A DNA stretch of 26,281 nucleotides, taken from a virus. The notes below the pieces were generated by a model. That model searched no databases and had not been told where the DNA came from. It saw only the letters and a program-made list of their open reading frames with translations. The position numbers and the translations under genes were made by a program. The stretch covers positions 1 to 26,281 of the IMG/VR virus record IMGVR_UViG_3300046750_000237, one strand, 5' to 3'. The number at the start of each line of letters is the position of its first letter. Positions within the stretch are counted from its first letter, which is position 1. Positions 20,296-26,281 of the stretch are shown here, piece after piece.

Positions 20296-22082
20296 ATAAA
20301 ACTATAAAAAAGGCAAAGAATCGTACCTATAATGCGCCTAAAAGCAACTCCGATGTTAGAGTGGTTAATTTAAGTACATATACAAGCCCAAAGATTGTTG
20401 AAACTAAAAATAAAAATTGGGTAGCCTATGGTTCAGACAATAACTACTTTCAATATCTTATAGACAGATACAACGGAAGCCCGACAAATAATGCGGTTAT
20501 AAACGGCATTAGTCAAATGATTTTCGGAAAAGGATTGGATGCAACTGATTCTAACAGAAAACCCGACCAATACGCACAAGCGGTTTCGTTGTTTAAAAAA
20601 GATGCGGTACGAAGATTAGCCTATGACCTTAAATTAATGGGACAATGCGCTATTCAAGTAATATATTCAAAAGACAGAACAAAGATTGCACAAGTAGAAC
20701 ATTTGCCAGTTGAAACTTTAAGGGCTGAAAAATGTAACGAAGACGGAAAAATTGAGGCTTATTATTATCATTCTGATTGGGCTAATGCAAAACCAAGCGA
20801 CAAACCTTTAAGAATCCCTGCGTTTGGTTGTAGTAAAGAAGCTATTGAGATTTTATATGTTAAACCTTACAAAGCTGGGTTTTATTATTATTCCCCAGTA
20901 GATTATCAAGGGGGGTTGCAATATAGCGAACTTGAAGAAGAAATATCAAACTATCACTTAAACAATATCCTTAATGGACTTGCGCCAAGTATGTTAATTA
21001 ACTTTAACAACGGAACGCCAAGTGAAGAAGATAGAAGATTAATCGAACAACGTATTGCACAAAAATTTAGTGGCTCATCAAACGCAGGTAAATTTATACT
21101 TGCATTTAACGACAACAAAGATAGTCAAGCGGAAATAACGCCAGTACAATTATCGGATGCGCACAATCAATATCAATTCCTTTCAGACGAAAGTACTAAA
21201 AAAATTATGGTTGCTCACAGGGTTGTTTCGCCTATGCTTTTAGGTATTAAAGATTCTAGCGGACTTGGAAACAATGCAGATGAATTAAAAACTGCTACTT
21301 TGTTAATGGATAATACAGTCATACGTCCGTTTCAAGACCTTTTAATTGATGCCTTTGATACAATACTTGCTTTTAATAATATAAGCCTTAATTTATACTT
21401 TAAAACGCTTCAACCTTTAGAGTTTACAGACCTTGAAAACGTAGAAGATGAAGAAACAAGAGAGGAAGAAACAGGCGTAAAATTATCAAGCCAACAAGAA
21501 ACAGAAATGTTTGAGGAATTGGAAGAACTTGGAGAAGATGAAAATCTTGACGAATGGGAACTTGTAGATGAAAGACCAGTTGATTACGACCAAGAAGAAG
21601 CGTTAGATAAAATGATTGGATTGGCTACAACAGGAACAGCAAGACCAAACGCAAAAAGCAAACAAGACGGAGAAAACCAAGAGGGCGTACAATTTAAAGT
21701 ACGATACCAATACGCACCTTTAAAGGCTTCAACCAATAGCAGGGAATTTTGTAAAAAAATGGTAGCTGCTAAAAAGATATACCGAAAGGAAGATATTATT
21801 TCAATGGATAGCGTTTCTGTAAATTATGGTTGGGCTAAAAAAGGAGAGCAATCAAAAGGATATTCAATTTGGTTTTACAAAGGCGGTGGAGATTGCCACC
21901 ATTTTTGGATGCGTAAAACATACAAAGCAAAAAACCCCGATGTTAAACCCGATGTAGGAAACCCCAATGCGGAAGTAAGTGTAAACCAAGCAAAAAAGAA
22001 AGGATTTACGCCCGAAAAGAACGACAAGAAAGTAGCTCAAAGACCTACTGATATGCCTAACAATGGATTTGTAAATAAATAA
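20292..22082 (+). CDS. Portal protein with appended C-terminal Cys/His domain
   Basis: A 596-residue protein. The portal part (residues about 30-400) includes YGSDNNYFQYLIDRYNGSPT, typical of phage portals near the N-terminus. DLKLMGQCAIQVIYSKD and a C-terminal VAHRVVSPMLLGIKD (about 305-320) match the portal core and the conserved helix that lines the channel. A very acidic linker follows (about 385-435). Residues 480-560 form an extra domain with SREFCKKM (C487), FYKGGGDCHHFWMR (C535, H536, H537) and basic tail residues; this Cys/His pattern may bind metal. The portal would be the DNA entry and head-tail connector ring. The fused domain is unexplained. Confidence 0.78.
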   Translation: MNKTIKKAKNRTYNAPKSNSDVRVVNLSTYTSPKIVETKNKNWVAYGSDNNYFQYLIDRYNGSPTNNAVINGISQMIFGKGLDATDSNRKPDQYAQAVSLFKKDAVRRLAYDLKLMGQCAIQVIYSKDRTKIAQVEHLPVETLRAEKCNEDGKIEAYYYHSDWANAKPSDKPLRIPAFGCSKEAIEILYVKPYKAGFYYYSPVDYQGGLQYSELEEEISNYHLNNILNGLAPSMLINFNNGTPSEEDRRLIEQRIAQKFSGSSNAGKFILAFNDNKDSQAEITPVQLSDAHNQYQFLSDESTKKIMVAHRVVSPMLLGIKDSSGLGNNADELKTATLLMDNTVIRPFQDLLIDAFDTILAFNNISLNLYFKTLQPLEFTDLENVEDEETREEETGVKLSSQQETEMFEELEELGEDENLDEWELVDERPVDYDQEEALDKMIGLATTGTARPNAKSKQDGENQEGVQFKVRYQYAPLKASTNSREFCKKMVAAKKIYRKEDIISMDSVSVNYGWAKKGEQSKGYSIWFYKGGGDCHHFWMRKTYKAKNPDVKPDVGNPNAEVSVNQAKKKGFTPEKNDKKVAQRPTDMPNNGFVNK

Positions 22083-22086
22083 AAAA

Positions 22087-22587
22087 ATGGCAGTAGCATT
22101 ATTCATATCAAGAACGGATTTAGTAAGAAACAGTATTATTGACGGAAACGTAGATACTGACAAATTTATCCAGTTTATTAAGATAGCCCAAGAAATACAC
22201 GTTCGCAACTATCTAGGAACTGATTTATACAATAGAATTAGTACTGATATTATAAACGATACTTTAACAGGCGATTATTTAACGTTGGTTAATACATACG
22301 TTCAACCGATGCTTATACATTTTGCAATGGTTGATTATTTGCCCTTTGCAGCTTATCAATTAAAAAATGGGGGTGTATTAAAACATTCTTCTGAAAATAG
22401 CGAAACAGTTGCAAAAGAAGAAATTGATTATCTAGTAAACAAAGAGAGGGAGTTTGCTGATTACTATACAAGACGGTTTATTGATTTTATGTGTTTCAAT
22501 CAAGAGAAATATCCCGAATACAACTCAAATAGTAATGACGATATAGACCCCTCACAGGATGCAACTTTTAATGGTTGGGTTTTATGA
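22087..22587 (+). CDS. Head-tail connector (DUF6712-like)
   Basis: A 166-residue, mainly helical protein beginning ALFISRTDLVRNSIIDGNVD, with the pattern KFIQFIKIAQEIHVRNYLGT and a later PMLIHFAMVDYLPFAAYQL. 'f...I..aQ..hl...lG..ly..l' is the signature of small connector/adaptor proteins located next to the portal in Bacteroidetes phages (DUF6712-type). It would form the ring below the portal where the tail attaches. It lies 4 nt after the portal gene and shares ATGA with the next small ORF. Confidence 0.72.
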   Translation: MAVALFISRTDLVRNSIIDGNVDTDKFIQFIKIAQEIHVRNYLGTDLYNRISTDIINDTLTGDYLTLVNTYVQPMLIHFAMVDYLPFAAYQLKNGGVLKHSSENSETVAKEEIDYLVNKEREFADYYTRRFIDFMCFNQEKYPEYNSNSNDDIDPSQDATFNGWVL

Positions 22588-22694
22588 GGTACAAACCAAA
22601 AAATAAGAATATAACAAAACTAAAAAAATATCTAAATGATAGCTTGGGGACAAATAATAAACAAAATAAGTTTCGGGGAAATATACGGAAATAG
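22584..22694 (+). CDS. Small basic ORF overlapping the 22636 gene
   Basis: A 36-residue, strongly basic ORF starting on the connector stop (ATGA): it begins MRYKPKNKNITKLKKYLNDS and has no hydrophobic segment. Its last 59 nt overlap the start of the 22636 gene in another frame. Coupling to the connector and charge support translation, but the length is close to chance. Confidence 0.35.
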   Translation: MRYKPKNKNITKLKKYLNDSLGTNNKQNKFRGNIRK

Positions 22695-22830
22695 TTGGGT
22701 TGGGGAATATCCTTTTATAAATATAGTAGGGGATGTAAACGACTTTGATAAAAGAGTATCTGATGATAGCGGAACAATAGAGGGACATATTTGTCAAGTT
22801 AATAACATAAATAATACAGTATCACAATGA
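22636..22830 (+). CDS. Short structural protein preceding the fibre gene
   Basis: A 64-residue protein beginning MIAWGQIINKISFGEIYGNS. The block NSWVGEYPFINIVGD and then DKRVSDDSGTIEGHIC resembles short proteins with 'NSW.G........RV..DGGT.E...C' that lie before LamG/fibre genes in flavobacterial phages. The last part shares RV..D.GT.EG..C with residues 84-97 of the 11287 product. It overlaps the 22827 gene start by 4 nt, so it is part of the fibre operon. Function unknown; perhaps a fibre-attachment piece. Confidence 0.55.
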   Translation: MIAWGQIINKISFGEIYGNSWVGEYPFINIVGDVNDFDKRVSDDSGTIEGHICQVNNINNTVSQ

Positions 22831-24107
22831 GTTTATACGATAAAGCAAGTTTAATACAGATACCGAGTGGATATAAAGCGGGTAAATTATATTCTGTTAT
22901 TCCTAATAGTGGCGCAGGCGATTTTACAGTAACAGGAGACCCTGAGGGCGAAGCCACAAGAGTAAACCCACAAGGATTGATTGAAAATGTAAGTGCTAAC
23001 GTGCCACGTTTAGACTATCCTTTTATTGACGGAGAAGTACAAGACTGCCCACATTTACTTTTAGAGCCTCAAAGGACAAATTTAATTTTATATAGTGAAG
23101 AATTTTCAGGCTCAAATTGGGTAACTTTAAATACTTTAATAAATTCAGATACTGTTATTTCTCCTAATGGTACAATGACTGCCAATACATTGCAAAGAAC
23201 TTCAACAAGTGCTTCATATCGTTCTCATAATATTAGCAAGTCAGCAAGTGCAATAACTTATACTACTTCTGCTTTTATAAAAAAAGGCAGTGATGACTAT
23301 TTCTCAATGAGGGCACAAGGTAGTTACCCGTCAAGAGCTGATTTTAGATTTAGATTTGATACGGAAGAAATTTATTATACACAAGCATTTTCTAATTTTA
23401 CTATATTAGATTATGGTGTTGAGAATTATTCAAATGGTTGGTATAGGTTGCATTTTACATATACATCAGATACACACACAAATTTGAGTATTACTTTTAG
23501 TCCTCGTTCTACCGATGGCAATATAGATAATACAGATACTTCTGATAATTCATTTGCTTATGTGTGGGGCGCACAATTAGAAGCAGGAAGCTACCCAACA
23601 AGCTACATACCAACAGTAGCGAGTTCTGTTACAAGAACAATAGATAATGCACACTTGTTGAATCACTCATTATTTACAGACTATCCTTTTACGGTTTATG
23701 CAAAGGCTGAGGTAAAAGCAATACCTAACGATTTTTTCTCTCTTGTGGATAACACAAGCTCAGAAAAATACTTACTTTTTCAATTAAGCGGTGCTACACA
23801 AATCTCAGTTCATAGAAGAAATTCAATCACAAATGATTCTGATTATTACTATTTTTCTTATTCTATTGGCGATACATTAAAAGTAGCAATATCTTATATA
23901 AGCGCAACAGCATATAAATTATATATCAATGGAACTCAAATTGGAAATGTCACAAGTGGCTCGTCGCTTCCATTTGCTTATCCCGATATAATTTTAGGTC
24001 AACAAAGGGTTACTTCAGATACAGGAAGAAGAAACCCTATTAGTGAATTTTTGGTATTTAGCGAAGCATTATCCGATTCAGAACTTGAAACATTAACAAC
24101 TTTATAA
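22827..24107 (+). CDS. Tail fibre/receptor-binding protein candidate (LamG-like end)
   Basis: A 426-residue beta-rich protein. An N-terminal head-binding-like stretch contains ASLIQIPSGYKAGKLYSVIP, a GDFTVTGDPEGEATRV block, and HLLLEPQRTNLILYSEEFS. A carbohydrate-binding-type region follows, ending YVWGAQLEAGSYPTSYIPT, a hallmark of phage particle-surface beta-sandwich domains. The C-terminal half (about 270-426: PFTVYAKAEVKAIP, LKVAISYISATAYKLYING) resembles a LamG/concanavalin-A-like domain. It would bind polysaccharide on the host surface. It starts 4 nt inside the previous ORF's end. No lyase or hydrolase active-site pattern was recognised. Confidence 0.7.
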   Translation: MSLYDKASLIQIPSGYKAGKLYSVIPNSGAGDFTVTGDPEGEATRVNPQGLIENVSANVPRLDYPFIDGEVQDCPHLLLEPQRTNLILYSEEFSGSNWVTLNTLINSDTVISPNGTMTANTLQRTSTSASYRSHNISKSASAITYTTSAFIKKGSDDYFSMRAQGSYPSRADFRFRFDTEEIYYTQAFSNFTILDYGVENYSNGWYRLHFTYTSDTHTNLSITFSPRSTDGNIDNTDTSDNSFAYVWGAQLEAGSYPTSYIPTVASSVTRTIDNAHLLNHSLFTDYPFTVYAKAEVKAIPNDFFSLVDNTSSEKYLLFQLSGATQISVHRRNSITNDSDYYYFSYSIGDTLKVAISYISATAYKLYINGTQIGNVTSGSSLPFAYPDIILGQQRVTSDTGRRNPISEFLVFSEALSDSELETLTTL

Positions 24108-24108
24108 A

Positions 24109-24441
24109 ATGAAGCTATTTAAAAAATACGAGTTTAACTCAAAGGAACAAGCAGAAGAAAAAATCAAGGATTTAGGCACTTCGTTTGACGAATTAACAGA
24201 ACAAGAATACGCAGACCATAATCACGCTATTGTAAAGTTGGGATATTTGACAATCCAAGAGGGTGTATATGAAGCAGATGAGAAAGGAGAGCTTATCGAA
24301 GTTGAAGCTCCTGTACTTTCTGATAAATATTCGGTAGATGTTCTTTGGGATAATTTAGACGAATCTCCTTATGGTTGGAAGTCTTATGAAATTGAGGTTG
24401 AGGGTAACGGTTCGCATACGTTTTACGGATATAATTTTTAA
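24109..24441 (+). CDS. Conserved hypothetical, fibre-operon protein
   Basis: A 110-residue acidic protein beginning MKLFKKYEFNSKEQAEEKIK. It then has a helix (TSFDELTEQEYADHNHAIVK), a strand (LGYLTIQEGVYEAD), and ends SYEIEVEGNGSHTFYGYNF. I recall proteins of this layout after fibre genes in flavobacterial phages. It might be a fibre chaperone or structural accessory. It starts 1 nt after the fibre stop. Confidence 0.55.
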   Translation: MKLFKKYEFNSKEQAEEKIKDLGTSFDELTEQEYADHNHAIVKLGYLTIQEGVYEADEKGELIEVEAPVLSDKYSVDVLWDNLDESPYGWKSYEIEVEGNGSHTFYGYNF

Positions 24442-24443
24442 CA

Positions 24444-24599
24444 ATGGACTTTACTGACTTGAAAATATACGGAATTAACTTTGGAGCGTTTGCAATTTCT
24501 TTGGCTGATATTGATGTAATATTGAAACTTACCCTGTTAGGTGTTTCTATTGGCTATACAATACAGAAATGGTATATGTTAAATGACAAGAATAAGTAA
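24444..24599 (+). CDS. Small holin-like membrane protein
   Basis: A 51-residue ORF with hydrophobic residues from about 9 to 42 (YGINFGAFAISLADIDVILK then LTLLGVSIGYTI), broken by an Asp pair, then a charged tail (NDKNK). Short proteins of this type before a lysis peptidase often act as holins or spanin-like helpers. It overlaps the M15 peptidase start by 17 nt, which supports a role in lysis. Confidence 0.6.
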   Translation: MDFTDLKIYGINFGAFAISLADIDVILKLTLLGVSIGYTIQKWYMLNDKNK

Positions 24600-25047
24600 A
24601 CATATAAGCTACAAAGAGGCTACTCGCTCAATTACTGCTATACGTTTAGGAATTGACAACAAACCTTTTGAATATGAATTAGGCAATATGAAAGCAGTTG
24701 CTGAAAACATATTTGAACCTTTGCGTAAATGGGTTGGCGGTGCAATTAAAGTTACTTCTTTTTTTAGGTCTGAAAAATTAAACCAAGCTATTGGCGGTTC
24801 TGTTTCTTCGCAACATTGTCAAGGTAGAGCGATAGATATTGACGACATTTACGGACATAAAACAAATGCCGAAATGTTTAACTATATAAAAGACAACCTT
24901 GATTTTGATACTATCATTTGGGAGTTTGGAACAGATGACAATCCCGATTGGATTCACGTTTCGTATGTGAGTAATGAACGAAACAGAGGGCGAGTTTTAA
25001 AGGCTATCAAAGAAAATGGCAAAACTAAATATCTAAACTATGAATAA
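24583..25047 (+). CDS. Endolysin, M15-type peptidase
   Basis: A 154-residue enzyme of the Peptidase_M15_3 (VanY/DD-endopeptidase) type. The zinc-binding pattern is HCQGRAID (H78, D85) and WIHVSY (H125), with TSFFRSEKLNQAIGG before it. No signal peptide is present, so it would leave the cytoplasm through a holin, matching the adjacent membrane proteins. It would cut the peptide cross-links of peptidoglycan at the end of infection. It overlaps the previous gene by 17 nt and the following one by 8 nt. Confidence 0.85.
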   Translation: MTRISKHISYKEATRSITAIRLGIDNKPFEYELGNMKAVAENIFEPLRKWVGGAIKVTSFFRSEKLNQAIGGSVSSQHCQGRAIDIDDIYGHKTNAEMFNYIKDNLDFDTIIWEFGTDDNPDWIHVSYVSNERNRGRVLKAIKENGKTKYLNYE

Positions 25048-25423
25048 GATTATACAATGGCTTACAGGCGGTGTAATTAAAGAGGTTGGTTCTGTTATAG
25101 ACAAACTTACTACAACTGATGAAGAACGCTTAGAAGCTAAACAAAAGATACAAGAAATTTTAGAGAAAGCTGATAGCGAAGCACAGGAGCAAGTTACAAA
25201 GCGTTGGAAAGCTGATATGAACTCTGATAGCTTTTTAAGCAAGAACATTCGCCCTATGGTGCTTATATACCTTACTACGGTGTTTACTATACTTGCTTTT
25301 TTTGACGGTAATATTGGACAGTTTAAAGTACAGGAACAATATATACCTATTATTCAAAGTTTACTTATAACTGTTTACGGTGCTTATTTTGTAGGTAGAA
25401 CTTGGGAAAAAATTAAAAGATAA
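25040..25423 (+). CDS. Holin, 3TM/GTA-holin-like
   Basis: A 127-residue protein. A long charged helix (about 20-65: KLTTTDEERLEAKQKIQEI...) is followed by NIRPMVLIYLTTVFTILAFF (71-90), FDGNIGQF, YIPIIQSLLITVYGAYFVG (102-120) and a short basic end. 'RP.v.i.l...F..la..dg' and 'i..ll...y..Y...R' are the marks of the Holin_3TM/GTA_holin family. It would form lesions in the inner membrane that release the M15 endolysin. It overlaps the endolysin stop by 8 nt and shares TAATG with the next ORF. Confidence 0.8.
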   Translation: MNKIIQWLTGGVIKEVGSVIDKLTTTDEERLEAKQKIQEILEKADSEAQEQVTKRWKADMNSDSFLSKNIRPMVLIYLTTVFTILAFFDGNIGQFKVQEQYIPIIQSLLITVYGAYFVGRTWEKIKR

Positions 25424-25548
25424 TGAAGAAAAGTATATCTATTGCAATAATAGACAAACCAAAAAAGAAGCGTAAAGGCGTACATTCAAAAAACGCTTCT
25501 AAAGGTCAAAATTCGTTTAAGAAAAAATATAAAGGACAAGGAAGATGA
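25423..25548 (+). CDS. Small basic conserved phage protein
   Basis: A 41-residue, very basic ORF. It begins MKKSISIAIIDK, then KPKKKRKGVHSKNAS and ends KKYKGQGR. The 'RKGVHaK..s....s..YkK.YrGQGR' ending is a recurrent short protein in flavobacterial phages. It probably binds nucleic acid or acidic surfaces; its role is unknown. TAATG and ATGA overlaps on both sides support translation. Confidence 0.65.
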   Translation: MKKSISIAIIDKPKKKRKGVHSKNASKGQNSFKKKYKGQGR

Positions 25549-25958
25549 AAGAATTACTAAAGATTGAACTGGAAGAAGCTAAACAATTATTAGCTACAAT
25601 TAAAGCAATAGTAAAAAAAGACAAAAGATATAAAAAAGGTCAATCAACAGAATTAGAATCATATTCCGATTATCCTAAAGCAGTACGCAACAACGCAAAA
25701 AGAGGTTTAGAGTTAAACGAAAAAGTAAACAATAAATGCGCTACCCAAGTAGGAAAAATAAGAGCGCAACAACTTGCACAAGGCAAACCGATTTCAAAAG
25801 CTACTATTACTAGAATGGTATCATATCTATCAAGAGCCGAAACGTACTATGACCCAAACGATACAAAGGCTTGTGGTACTATATCTTATTTATTATGGGG
25901 TGGGTTAGCTGCTAAAAGGTGGGCTATATCCAAACTAAAAGAGTTGGACGGTCAATAA
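25545..25958 (+). CDS. DUF5824-like phage protein
   Basis: A 137-residue basic, helical protein. YSDYPKAVRNNAKRGLELNE, then CATQVGKIRAQQLAQGKPIS, then ITRMVSYLSRAETYYDPND and CGTISYLLWGG follow the DUF5824 pattern 'yP.aa..NAkral......G....G..RA.QLa.ge.is..ti.RM.sf.s'. This domain is found alone or fused to capsid and portal proteins of many phages and has no settled function. It closes the lysis operon; no gene follows for 156 nt. Confidence 0.72.
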   Translation: MKELLKIELEEAKQLLATIKAIVKKDKRYKKGQSTELESYSDYPKAVRNNAKRGLELNEKVNNKCATQVGKIRAQQLAQGKPISKATITRMVSYLSRAETYYDPNDTKACGTISYLLWGGLAAKRWAISKLKELDGQ

Positions 25959-25975
25959 GTTGTTAATAACATACT

Positions 25976-26005
25976 TGACTTTTTAAAAAAAAACACCGAA
26001 CTTTG
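25976..26005 (+). promoter_or_regulatory. Possible degenerate host-type promoter
   Basis: TTG (25976-25978), 19 nt, GAACTTTG (25998-26005): spacing is perfect and TTTG matches, but TA of the -7 element is replaced by GA. It faces the gene at 26115 with a leader of about 100 nt. The same bases form a small hairpin (CACC 25994-25997 with GGTG 26005-26008) preceded by nine A, which on the - strand would resemble a weak terminator. The remaining gap to 26114 is nearly pure A/T with near-palindromic TATA runs. Confidence 0.3.
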
Positions 26006-26114
26006 GTGGGTAAGTGGGATATAAAGTGTTACTTATTTATAAGAATGTATTTAAATATATTTCTAAATATGTATATATATATATTTATTCTAATAATTAT
26101 CTAAAAAACAATAT

Positions 26115-26281
26115 ATGAATACAAAAATTGATAGAATACTAAATTTTAAAACAATATCTATAAAACAAAAAATAGATAGATTGTTGGAAATGGATGCAAA
26201 TAATTATACAAATTTGGGTATTGATTCCACAAAGACACAAAGAGAAGAAGTCAAAAAAGAATCAAGGTTTATATATAGAGC
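26115..26281 (+). CDS. Conserved hypothetical phage protein, 5' part
   Basis: The gene runs off the right edge; 55 codons are visible, beginning MNTKIDRILNFKTISIKQKI, then RLLEMDANNYTNLGIDSTK and a charged helix. The 'LL.mDa..YTNLGiDs.k' block is one I recognise from flavobacterial phages, as a hypothetical protein. It starts a new transcription unit after the AT-rich gap. Its function is unknown. Confidence 0.65.
   Translation, partial: MNTKIDRILNFKTISIKQKIDRLLEMDANNYTNLGIDSTKTQREEVKKESRFIYR

Noticed and set aside
23744-23752. TGTGGATAA, a perfect DnaA box
   Set aside because: It encodes residues of the fibre protein, and one or two such boxes are expected by chance at this base composition.
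1-26281. tRNA genes, CRISPR arrays, insertion sequences, integrase or attachment sites
   Set aside because: I saw no cloverleaf with a T-loop consensus, no regularly spaced repeats, no transposase or integrase motifs and no terminal repeats. Absence by eye is not proof.

Overview
The window is 26.3 kb of AT-rich DNA from a tailed bacteriophage (or a prophage-like region) that infects a member of the Bacteroidetes, most likely a flavobacterium. Three things support this. First, two promoters match the Bacteroidetes consensus TTG-N18/19-TAnnTTTG exactly. Second, genes start without Shine-Dalgarno sequences, behind A-rich leaders. Third, many small proteins look like families recurrent in flavobacterial phages. 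All recognised genes lie on the + strand, and most neighbours overlap or touch (ATGA and TAATG junctions). The window cuts a gene at each end, so it is part of a larger genome. Family names come from reading translated sequence and remembering families; no database search was run.

Layout. Positions 1-2868 hold an early or replication block: the end of a RecA-like ATPase, a small ECF-like sigma factor, two PD-(D/E)XK-type nucleases, several small ORFs, a stand-alone 'RCM...QR.AVC' mini-protein, and a DUF5664 (dATP/dGTP diphosphohydrolase-like) protein. A host-type promoter at 2865-2894 starts a second block (2913-6924): a FEN-like 5'-3' exonuclease, an HNH-AP2 homing endonuclease, a protein with a DnaA domain IV-like helix-turn-helix, a C5-cytosine methyltransferase, an adenine methyltransferase, and small membrane or coiled-coil proteins. 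Positions 6968-8588 carry the terminase genes. Positions 8589-9540 are an accessory stretch of three small ORFs with its own host-type promoter and terminators.

Positions 9554-16422 look like a tail module. It includes a tail-assembly-chaperone candidate with an apparent programmed -1 frameshift on a T9 run, a tail-completion/terminator candidate, two large structural proteins, and a tape-measure-like protein. Positions 16458-22587 hold the head genes: XkdF-like protease, fibre-like protein, acidic scaffold candidate, major capsid, tail-tube candidate, portal and connector. Positions 22584-25958 hold a receptor-binding/fibre candidate and a lysis cassette (M15 peptidase flanked by two holin-like proteins). 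After an AT-rich gap, a new gene begins at 26115.

The most striking feature is the sequence ACGTTATATANNTA. It occurs six times, only on the + strand and only between genes (6927, 8660, 9541, 16445, 17703, 19935). It precedes the terminase, tail, protease, scaffold and 19948-portal transcription units. In four of the six, the final A is the A of the ATG start codon. This looks like a phage-specific late promoter that gives leaderless or near-leaderless mRNAs. The phage-encoded sigma-like protein at 545-1030 is an obvious candidate reader.
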